NCBI GenBank assembly: GCA_036525975.1
Contig: DATCZK010000001.1
Location: 1-64,000 of the forward strand
Direction of reading: 5' to 3'
DNA length: 64,000 nucleotides
From: Quisquiliibacterium sp036525975
GTDB lineage: Bacteria; Pseudomonadota; Gammaproteobacteria; Burkholderiales; Burkholderiaceae_E
Position numbers and translations under genes: made by a program. This document shows, one piece after another, positions 1 to 6,372 of the stretch. The notes below the pieces were generated by a model. That model saw nothing but the letters and a program-made list of their open reading frames with translations. It made no database searches and had not been told where the DNA came from. Numbering within the stretch: position 1 is the first letter of the stretch; each line of letters starts with the position of its first letter.

Positions 1-447
1 GGCGCCGCCGGCCAGGTTCGCCACCTGCGGCGTGGCGGTGCCCGCGCCGAGCAGCCCGCTGTTGACCGTGTACGGGTCGCGCCGCACCAACTCGCCGTAG
101 GTGGCCGAGAACATCCAGTTGCCCTGGCGCTTCCAGAGGAAGTCGAGCTCGCGCGCTTCGCCCAGCACGTCGGAGCCATTAAGGCGCGTCATCGTGCCGG
201 TGTCGTCGTTGCGCCGGTAATAGTCGAAGTCGAGCAGTCCGTAGCCGTCGCGCCGGCCCAGGCCGTTGTACTGGCCGAACTGCGCGCGGTCGGCCTTGTC
301 GCCGGACACGACGCCCACGCCGGCGCTCACCGAGGCCTCCATCACGCTCTCGTCGTCGTCCGCCGCGTGCGCGGGCCCGAAGGCCGCGACCAAGGCCAGG
401 GCGAGGATGGACTGGCGCAAACCAGGGTGCCGAACGATCGTTTTCAT
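1..447 (-). CDS. mtrB: MtrB/PioB-family decaheme-associated outer membrane beta-barrel, N-terminal part (cut by window edge)
   Basis: This is the first 149 codons of a gene that runs off the left edge. MtrB/PioB proteins are large outer membrane barrels that sheathe a periplasmic decaheme cytochrome so that electrons can cross the membrane. The translation has a signal peptide (cleavage probably after AHA, near residue 28), then the family hallmark FGQYNGL and alternating aromatic strands such as LLDFDYYRR. It starts 16 bases after the MtrA-like gene, with a GGGAG ribosome site 8 bases before the ATG. No cysteine occurs in the visible part, so the N-terminal CXXC known from Shewanella MtrB is absent here. 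The family call is firm from context and motif; the full length is unseen. Confidence 0.85.
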   Translation of the reverse strand, partial: MKTIVRHPGLRQSILALALVAAFGPAHAADDDESVMEASVSAGVGVVSGDKADRAQFGQYNGLGRRDGYGLLDFDYYRRNDDTGTMTRLNGSDVLGEARELDFLWKRQGNWMFSATYGELVRRDPYTVNSGLLGAGTATPQVANLAGGA

Positions 448-463
448 CGCTTCGCTCCCGTTC

Positions 464-1432
464 TCATCGGAACAACAGTTGCGGCGTCGGGTTCGTGGCC
501 GACGGATTGTTCGAGCCGTGAACCTGCGTGTGGCAGTTCATGCAGCTGCGCCCCTGCCACAGGTTGACGACGTTCTTGCCGCTGGAGAGCGCCCCCACCG
601 CCGGGGCCTGGCCCGCGCCCGGCGAGGTGAACACGCCCCTCTGCCCGGCCAGCGCGCCGACCTCGCCGGCCACGTGCGGCGTGTGGCACTGCTGGCACAG
701 CATCGGCGGGCGCGACGTGAGCAGCGCAGCGATCGAGCTGCCGTGCGGGTTGTGGCAATTGGAGCAGTCTTCCACGACCGGGTCGTGCTGGAACACGAAG
801 GGCCCGCGCTTCTCGGCGTGGCAGGTGTAGCAGGTGTCGTTGGCGCTGTCGCGCTTGACGAGCTTCGGGCCGGCCGAGCCGTGCACGTTGTGGCAATCGG
901 CGCAGGTCATCTTGCCTTCGGGAATCGGGTGGCGCGAGGGCTTGAGCACCTGCGCGCGCTGCTCCTTGTGGCAGTTGTAGCAGAGGTTCACCTGCCCGGC
1001 CTTGGTGAGCGCGCGGTCTTCGTTCGTGTGGATCCGGTGGCACGACGAGCACGCGACGTCCGCCGAGGCGTGCTGGCTGCCGCCCCAGAACGCGCGCTTG
1101 GCGTCCTTGTCGTGGCAGCTCATGCAGATCTCGCTGCGCTCGGCGGGCTGCGCGCCGCCGTTTCGGCTGAACACGACGTCGGGCTTGGGCCGCTTGCTCA
1201 CGCCCTCGGGCTTGTCGATGTGCGTGGGGCTCGGGCCGTGGCACGACACGCAGGTGGGCGTGCGCTTGTCCTTCTTCACCGCGTGCGCGGTCTTGCTCCA
1301 GTCGGTGAGGTCGTCCTCGTCGTGGCACTCCACGCACTGCGCCGAGATCTCGGCGTTGGTGAGCGCCCACGCGGGCGAGCACAGCCCCGCGAGAACCAGG
1401 CCGAAGACTGCAAGTGCACCGTTGATTCGCAT
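464..1432 (-). CDS. mtrA: DmsE/MtrA-family periplasmic decaheme c-type cytochrome
   Basis: The 322-residue protein has a signal peptide (residues 1-23, ending in AWA) and exactly ten CXXCH heme motifs: CVECH at 33, CVSCH at 61, CMSCH at 103, CSSCH at 128, CYNCH at 151, then CADCH, CYTCH, CSNCH, CQQCH and CMNCH. Length and heme number match MtrA, DmsE and PioA. In known systems this cytochrome sits inside the MtrB barrel and passes electrons between periplasmic carriers and the outer surface. The MtrB gene follows after 16 bases and the OmcA/MtrC gene precedes it. A GAGGGG ribosome site lies 6 bases before the ATG. Whether it works outward (metal reduction) or inward (metal oxidation) cannot be read from sequence; the MtrC and NapC partners favour outward. 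Confidence 0.93.
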   Translation of the reverse strand: MRINGALAVFGLVLAGLCSPAWALTNAEISAQCVECHDEDDLTDWSKTAHAVKKDKRTPTCVSCHGPSPTHIDKPEGVSKRPKPDVVFSRNGGAQPAERSEICMSCHDKDAKRAFWGGSQHASADVACSSCHRIHTNEDRALTKAGQVNLCYNCHKEQRAQVLKPSRHPIPEGKMTCADCHNVHGSAGPKLVKRDSANDTCYTCHAEKRGPFVFQHDPVVEDCSNCHNPHGSSIAALLTSRPPMLCQQCHTPHVAGEVGALAGQRGVFTSPGAGQAPAVGALSSGKNVVNLWQGRSCMNCHTQVHGSNNPSATNPTPQLLFR

Positions 1433-1440
1433 GCGAACCC

Positions 1441-1478
1441 CTCAAAAACAAGAAGACGGGGGCCGCACGAGCGCCCCC
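1441..1478 (-). terminator. Terminator-like stem-loop between the mtrC- and mtrA-like genes
   Basis: On the transcribed (minus) strand a six-pair GGGGGC/GCCCCC stem with a 9-base loop is followed by a pyrimidine-rich run containing five consecutive T. The T run directly adjoins the ribosome site of the mtrA-like gene. This could be a partial terminator or processing site that sets cytochrome stoichiometry. The run begins several bases after the stem, so it is not a textbook terminator. Confidence 0.35.
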
Positions 1479-1502
1479 ATCGGTGATGCCATCGCGTGCT
1501 TC

Positions 1503-4091
1503 TTACTTCTGGCCGTGGACGATGTCCACACCCTTGAAGCTGCCGCTCGAGTGGCAATCCGCGCAGATCTCCTGCGTCTTCATGCTGTCTTTCTGCGACA
1601 CGCTGCCGAAGTTCCCGAAGCCCGCGCCGCCGAAGCTCGCAACGTGCCCGATCGCCTTGGCCGAGTCGTGGCACGCCGTGCAGGTGGCCGCCTTGGGCGT
1701 GATCACCACCCAGCTGAGCGGATCGGTCTTCGCCTTCAACGTGGCCGAATCGATCGGCTTGGACACGACCGCGCCCACCGGCCCGCGGTCGATCTTGTAC
1801 GAGTTGTTCACGTGGCAGACGTTGCAGTTCAGCCCCACCCCCGGCCACGCCACCTCGGCGGCGTAGTTCTCCACGCCGGAGGCGAACGGGGTGCCGGCGA
1901 GCACCGTGGGCGTCGTGAGCCAGGGCTCGAACAGCGTGCCGGCCGGTGCCGATACCGGGTTGTTGGCGCTGGTCGAGCTCACGGCCCCCGTGGCGGCGTC
2001 CGCGAGCAGGATGCCGTCCTTGCTGAACGGACCGGCGACCTTGTTGCCGTGCGTGAACGGGAACGCGCGCTTCGAATTGCCGTGGATGCCGTGGATCATC
2101 CGCTTGAACTGGTACGACTCGGAGAGCGTGAGGCCGTTCGTCATGATCGTGGACGACATCCGGTTCGGGTCGTGGCAGACCACGCAGGCCTCGACCGCGT
2201 TGCGCGCGCCGCCGTGGAAGGCGTTGGCCAGCGTGTTCGAGCCCGAGGTCGTGCCGAGCGCGCCGTGGCACACGTTGCACTTCTCGTTGCTGACGATCTC
2301 GCGGCGCGGGTTCAACGTGCCGCTGACCGCGAACTCCTTCGACGCGTTGCGCATCACGGTGTTCACATACTCGCGCGGCACCACCTCGGGCCGCGGGTCG
2401 GTGGCCCACTTCACCTCGAGCTTGGGCTCCTTGACCTGGCCCAGGCTCACCACGCGCGCGGTGCCCTGCACGACCATGTTCGGCGTGTCGTCGGGGATCG
2501 GGATGGTGATCGTGTAGCGGTTGCTGCCGTCGTTCACGCCGTTGGCCGCATAGGCGTTCGCGCTGCTTCCGCCGATGTTGTAGGCGGTGTACTCGGTGAC
2601 CGCGAGCGGCTGCCCGAGCATCGCCGGCCACGTGACGCGGAACTGCAGGTTGCCGAACTTCGTGTTCACGGCTCCGCTGGGCGGACGGCAGACGTTGGGC
2701 GCCGGGTAGGTGCAGTCGGGCGTGACCAGGTCGTACGCGGCGTTGCCGTTGGTGGGGTCGGAGACGAAGTACTTCACCGTAACGGAGCGACCCTTGCCGT
2801 CCGCCGTGTCGTTGAACACCACGCTCTCGATGTTCATCCGGTACTTGGCGGCGTTCTCCTCGTTCTGGTTCCAGTGCACGCGCTCGGACGACCACTTCGA
2901 GCCGACGCCGTGGCAGAAAACGCAGTTCGCGTTCGTGAGGTCCTTGGCGACAGATCCGGGCCCGACGAGCGTCTCCGCGGCTGCCTTGTGGACCGTGTCC
3001 CAATCAGAGCCGGCCTTGTTGGCGTGGCAGGTGAGGCACGCCTCCTTGCTCACCACCTTCTTCCAGTTGTCGCCCTGCGGCGTGGCCGGGTTCGAGCCGT
3101 CGTGGCACTTGGTGCAGTTGCGCAGGTCTTGCGGGAAGCCGACCTCGGCGTAGGGGTGCTTGCTGTCGCGGTAGCCCCAGATCGTGTAGTCCTCGCCGCC
3201 TTTGCCGTCGTCGAGCGCCTTCTTGAGCAGCCGGCCCGAGTGGATCTTGTGCACCATCGTGGCCATCGTGAGCACGTTGCCGCTCTCGGGGTCGGTGGTG
3301 CCGGGGTTGTGGCACATCACGCAATACTGGGTGTCCACGCGCCCGCCGCCGTGCAGCGCGAGCTTCTCGTGGCAGCCGTTGCACGACGACACGTCGGCCA
3401 TCTTGCGCGTCTTGCCCGGGTCGGTCACGGCCACCGACTTGCCGCTGGCGTCGAAGGTCACGTCGAAGTAAGGGTTCACGCGCACCGTCTCGCCGGCGGC
3501 GTTCGTGTAGCTCAGCTGGATCGCGATCCGGTGCGTGCGGTTGGGCTCGAACACCGCGCCGTTGGTCTTGGTGGGATCGGTGACGTCGGTCTTGAAGGTG
3601 TAGGTGTAGTAACCGTCGTCGTTGTAGACGAGCGTGCCGCCGGAGTCGGTGGACGCCTGGCGCGCGGTGGCGAGCACCGGAGTGCCGCCTGGTCCGTAGC
3701 CGGCCTTGCCGGTGACCTCGTTCGAGACGTAGTTCACCCACTGGTCGGGGTTGCCGCCAGTGCCGGGCACGAGCTTGACCAACGCCAGGCGCGCGTTGCT
3801 CGTGGTGAGCGTCTTCACCACGGCGCCGTCGGAGAACACGGTGAAGTTCACCTGCGGCGGGCTGTTCACGACCACCGCGGGCACGCCGGCGTTCTGGAGA
3901 ACGGTGAAGGGCGCCGCCGAGTTCTCGGCGCTGTCGTTCGCCAGGTTCGCCGCCGCCGCTGCGATCACTTCCTTGAGCGTGGTCGGATTCGGGGGGGGCG
4001 TCACGGGGTCGCTGCTGCCGCCCCCGCCGCAGGCCGCCAGGCTCAACGCGATCGCCAGTGGAAGACCGAACCTCAGGATTGCCGACTTCAT
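1503..4091 (-). CDS. mtrC: OmcA/MtrC-family decaheme c-type cytochrome, surface lipoprotein
   Basis: The 862-residue protein begins MKSAILRFGL with a lipoprotein signal (LSLAAC, Cys21) followed by a glycine/serine linker. Ten CXXCH motifs occur as two pentaheme groups: CNGCH, CVMCH, CTKCH, CLTCH, CVFCH, then CNVCH, CVVCH, CNVCH, CTACH, CADCH. They are separated by beta-rich stretches, the layout of OmcA/MtrC outer surface reductases. In Shewanella these proteins dock on the MtrAB conduit and reduce iron or manganese oxides, flavins or electrodes. I chose the ATG at 4091 because an upstream in-frame ATG at 4118 lacks a lipoprotein signal, while AGAGAG precedes this one. The gene lies between the NapC- and MtrA-like genes on the same strand. 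Confidence 0.92.
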   Translation of the reverse strand: MKSAILRFGLPLAIALSLAACGGGGSSDPVTPPPNPTTLKEVIAAAAANLANDSAENSAAPFTVLQNAGVPAVVVNSPPQVNFTVFSDGAVVKTLTTSNARLALVKLVPGTGGNPDQWVNYVSNEVTGKAGYGPGGTPVLATARQASTDSGGTLVYNDDGYYTYTFKTDVTDPTKTNGAVFEPNRTHRIAIQLSYTNAAGETVRVNPYFDVTFDASGKSVAVTDPGKTRKMADVSSCNGCHEKLALHGGGRVDTQYCVMCHNPGTTDPESGNVLTMATMVHKIHSGRLLKKALDDGKGGEDYTIWGYRDSKHPYAEVGFPQDLRNCTKCHDGSNPATPQGDNWKKVVSKEACLTCHANKAGSDWDTVHKAAAETLVGPGSVAKDLTNANCVFCHGVGSKWSSERVHWNQNEENAAKYRMNIESVVFNDTADGKGRSVTVKYFVSDPTNGNAAYDLVTPDCTYPAPNVCRPPSGAVNTKFGNLQFRVTWPAMLGQPLAVTEYTAYNIGGSSANAYAANGVNDGSNRYTITIPIPDDTPNMVVQGTARVVSLGQVKEPKLEVKWATDPRPEVVPREYVNTVMRNASKEFAVSGTLNPRREIVSNEKCNVCHGALGTTSGSNTLANAFHGGARNAVEACVVCHDPNRMSSTIMTNGLTLSESYQFKRMIHGIHGNSKRAFPFTHGNKVAGPFSKDGILLADAATGAVSSTSANNPVSAPAGTLFEPWLTTPTVLAGTPFASGVENYAAEVAWPGVGLNCNVCHVNNSYKIDRGPVGAVVSKPIDSATLKAKTDPLSWVVITPKAATCTACHDSAKAIGHVASFGGAGFGNFGSVSQKDSMKTQEICADCHSSGSFKGVDIVHGQK

Positions 4092-4109
4092 TGTGTTCTC
4101 TCTGGTTCC

Positions 4110-4146
4110 ATCACACACACAAAGCGGCCGGATCGTCTCCGGCCGC
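4110..4146 (-). terminator. Stem-loop with short T-rich tail between the napC- and mtrC-like genes
   Basis: A perfect 9-pair stem (GCGGCCGGA with TCCGGCCGC, 5-base loop, 4124-4146) lies in the 113-base gap between the tetraheme and decaheme lipoprotein genes. Read on the minus strand it is followed by TTTGTGTGTGTG. The geometry suggests a weak intrinsic terminator or RNA stability element inside the operon. A promoter between the stem and the mtrC-like gene is not evident. Confidence 0.45.
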
Positions 4147-4204
4147 CGCTGGTTCCGCGCGTACGGCGCGAGCTACTTCATCGTTCGACTCCCGCCCCGC
4201 ATCG

Positions 4205-4834
4205 CTACTGCAGGCTGGCTCTTGGCTGCGACCCCGCCACCGGCACGCGCGGGATCTTCAGCCGCTCGCGCAGCTCGACCGGTCCGTCGCCCTCGGGCTC
4301 GGTATGGGCGATGCCGTAGTGGCACTCGATGCAGGTCCAGCCCTCGGCGCGCGCCTTGGCGTGCCGCGTCTGCGCCTTCTCGGTCTGCTTCTCCTTGTCC
4401 ATCTTCTCGAAGGTGTGGCAGTTGCGGCACTCGAGCGAGTCGGTCTCGAGCATGCGCACCCAGACGCGCTCGGCGAGCATCGCACGGTGCGCGTCGTACT
4501 TCTCCTTCGTGTCGATCACGCCGCGAATGTGGCCGATGACCTCGAAGGTGGCGCGCATCTTGCGCAAGATGAGCGGCACCGGCTCGTGCGGCACGTGGCA
4601 GTCCGTGCAGATCGCGCGCACCCCGGTGCGGTTCGTGTCGTGGACGGTGCCGCGGTACTCCTTGTAGGGGTTGTCGCGCATCTCGTGGCAGCCGATGCAG
4701 AACTCCTCGGTGCTGGTCACGGCGAGGCCGTAGGCCCCGCCGATCGCCATCAGCATCGCGGCGAACAGGCCGGCCACCCCGAGGCCGAGGTAGAGCTTCC
4801 ACTTGCGGCGTGGGGAGGCCGTTGGAGATGCCAT
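4205..4834 (-). CDS. NapC/NirT-family tetraheme c-type cytochrome (CymA-like quinol dehydrogenase)
   Basis: The protein has 209 residues, one N-terminal membrane anchor (about residues 13-38) and four CXXCH motifs at 46, 76, 136 and 168. This is the NapC/NirT/CymA layout. Such proteins take electrons from the membrane quinol pool and give them to periplasmic cytochromes. Its position, between a soluble cytochrome c gene and the decaheme genes, indicates it feeds the Mtr conduit rather than nitrate or nitrite reductase, neither of which is encoded nearby. A GAGG ribosome site lies 8 bases before the ATG. The C-terminal tail after heme 4 is short and proline-containing. The family is certain; the CymA role is inferred from neighbours. 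Confidence 0.9.
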   Translation of the reverse strand: MASPTASPRRKWKLYLGLGVAGLFAAMLMAIGGAYGLAVTSTEEFCIGCHEMRDNPYKEYRGTVHDTNRTGVRAICTDCHVPHEPVPLILRKMRATFEVIGHIRGVIDTKEKYDAHRAMLAERVWVRMLETDSLECRNCHTFEKMDKEKQTEKAQTRHAKARAEGWTCIECHYGIAHTEPEGDGPVELRERLKIPRVPVAGSQPRASLQ

Positions 4835-4896
4835 CGTCGAACCTCGATCTGGGTCGGTACCGGTTCACCCCGCGCCGCGAACCGCGGCGCGCGGAA

Positions 4897-5232
4897 TCAG
4901 CGCGAGAGGATGTACTCGATCACGTTCTTGATCGCCGCCTCGTCCTTGGTCTTCATGATCGCGTGCTTCTCTTCCTTGCCGTCGACCTTGATCGTGGGGC
5001 CGGTGGTGAGGTGCTTGTGCAGCTTCGCCGCGGCGTCGGGCTTGCCCTTCAACTCGGCGGCCGTTTCCTTGTAGGCGGGGCCGTCTTTCTTCTTGTCGGC
5101 CGAGTGGCACTTCGTGCACTTCTCTTTCTTGAGCAGCGCGGTGGCCGCTTCCTCGTCGACCGCGGCGTTGGCGGTGTTGGACAACACGAACAGCGCCGCG
5201 GCGGCTGCCGTGAGCATATGCACTGCTTTCAT
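4897..5232 (-). CDS. Small periplasmic class I cytochrome c
   Basis: The 111-residue protein has a signal peptide (MKAVHMLTAA to about residue 23, NAA) and one CTKCH heme site at 39-43. A methionine near residue 93 (HAIMKTKDEA) can serve as sixth ligand, and a C-terminal helix (IKNVIEYILS) completes the class I c-type fold. GGGAG lies 8 bases before the chosen ATG. It is the first gene of the electron transfer operon, 62 bases before the NapC-like gene. A likely role is to shuttle electrons in the periplasm between the NapC-like protein and the decaheme cytochrome, or to other acceptors. No covalently bound substrate domain is present. Confidence 0.88.
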   Translation of the reverse strand: MKAVHMLTAAAAALFVLSNTANAAVDEEAATALLKKEKCTKCHSADKKKDGPAYKETAAELKGKPDAAAKLHKHLTTGPTIKVDGKEEKHAIMKTKDEAAIKNVIEYILSR

Positions 5233-5346
5233 CTGCTTCTCCCGTGTTATTCGGTTCGATGGGCGTGGGCCCACGATTCGGCCCAAGGGTACCTGAACGA
5301 CGCGCTCCGTCAACGAGCGCGCGCCCGAATTCAGACCATGTTGCAT

Positions 5347-5396
5347 CGCGCGAACAATATGACAAATCGGCAAATTCTCAAATTGACAAGTATCAA
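5347..5396 (-). promoter_or_regulatory. FNR/ANR-like box and promoter for the cytochrome operon
   Basis: Read on the minus strand, TTGAT-ACTT-GTCAA (5383-5396) matches the FNR/ANR consensus TTGAT-N4-ATCAA at 9 of 10 fixed positions. The sequence 41.5 bases downstream of its centre falls at about 5348, and TATTGT (5354-5359) sits where the -10 element of a class II FNR promoter should be. It lies in a locally AT-rich patch within otherwise very GC-rich DNA. The leader to the cytochrome start would be about 115 bases and contains a 12-base palindrome at 5264-5275. The prediction is oxygen-limited induction of the operon; regulator identity is inferred. Confidence 0.6.
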
Positions 5397-5453
5397 TGCG
5401 CCGCCCGCCTGCCGCGGGGTATGAGAGGCGCCTGCCCGTGTCGACAAGGGCCC

Positions 5454-6362
5454 TCAGCCGCGCACCGCGTGTTCCGGCGGCGCGACCGGCTCCACCGTCA
5501 CGCGCACGTCGAGCCGCTGCTCGTCGCCGCCGCGCACCACGCCGCGCAGCGGCGGCACGTCGCGGTAGTCGCGCCCCCACGCGAGGGTGACGAACTCGAG
5601 GTCGGCGAGCTTCGCGTTGGTGGGGTCGGCGTCCACCCAGCCCAGCCCCGGGCACCAGGCCGAGACCCACGCGTGCGACGCGTCGGCCCCGACCAGACGC
5701 GGCTTGCCCGGCGGGGGCGTGGTGAGGATGTAGCCGCTCACGTAGCGCGCCGGCAAGCCGAGCGAGCGCAGCGCGCTCACCATCAGGTGCGCGAAGTCCT
5801 GGCACACCCCGCGCCGGTTCTCGAGCAGCGTCGTGACCGGCGTGGACACGGTGGTGGCGACCGGGTCGAACTCGAACTCGCCGTGGATCAGCCGCGCAAG
5901 GCCCTGCAGGGCCTGCAGCCAGGGCCGGCCGGGCTCGAACGCGCGCCGGCCGAATTCGGCGGCGCCGGGCAGCAGCGGCGCGAACGGCGAGGGCGCGAGG
6001 TACTGGGCCAGCTCGTAGCGCCGTGCGTGAGGTCCCCCGGCGGCATCGTCGCAGACGATCTCCCAGGGGGGCGAAACGGCGCCGGACGCCGGCGCGCGCG
6101 CGGCCACCTCCACCAGCGACCGCGCCCGCACCAGCAGCACGTCGTGCGGCCGGGCCACCAGGAAGCGCCTGAGCGGATTGCCGAAGTAGTCGAGCGAGCG
6201 CTCGATCTCCGAAGGCTGGGGTTCGACCTCGAGGCTGTGCTCGAGCAACCGCTGCCACACGGTTGCGCGTGGCTCGAGGTGCACGAGTTGCCAGGCGTGC
6301 ACGACCGACGACTCGTAGTGGTACTCGGTTTCGTGCGTCACCTGATAGCGCGCGCCGGCCAT
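5454..6362 (-). CDS. Transglutaminase-like cysteine protease-fold protein (bacterial transglutaminase N-terminal plus core)
   Basis: The 302-residue cytoplasmic protein has an N-terminal beta domain (YQVTHETEYHYES, typical of bacterial transglutaminase-like proteins) and a core with the full catalytic triad: Cys187 in GVCQDFAH, His230 in SHAW and Asp246 in DPTN. Such proteins are predicted to cleave or form amide bonds in peptides. It is the last gene of a three-gene set with the ATP-grasp/alpha-E protein, which ends 10 bases upstream, and the DUF2126 protein. That arrangement recurs in bacteria and is predicted to make and process a peptide tag or modified peptide. The substrate is unknown. 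Confidence 0.88.
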   Translation of the reverse strand: MAGARYQVTHETEYHYESSVVHAWQLVHLEPRATVWQRLLEHSLEVEPQPSEIERSLDYFGNPLRRFLVARPHDVLLVRARSLVEVAARAPASGAVSPPWEIVCDDAAGGPHARRYELAQYLAPSPFAPLLPGAAEFGRRAFEPGRPWLQALQGLARLIHGEFEFDPVATTVSTPVTTLLENRRGVCQDFAHLMVSALRSLGLPARYVSGYILTTPPPGKPRLVGADASHAWVSAWCPGLGWVDADPTNAKLADLEFVTLAWGRDYRDVPPLRGVVRGGDEQRLDVRVTVEPVAPPEHAVRG

Positions 6363-6372
6363 CCCACCCCCT

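Noticed and set aside
266..1486. Long open frames on the plus strand opposite the decaheme genes
   Set aside because: They are antisense shadows produced by high GC; the minus-strand frames carry CXXCH motifs, signal peptides and ribosome sites.
4092..4118. Alternative upstream start for the OmcA/MtrC gene
   Set aside because: It would add nine residues before the lipoprotein signal, and the downstream ATG has its own ribosome site.
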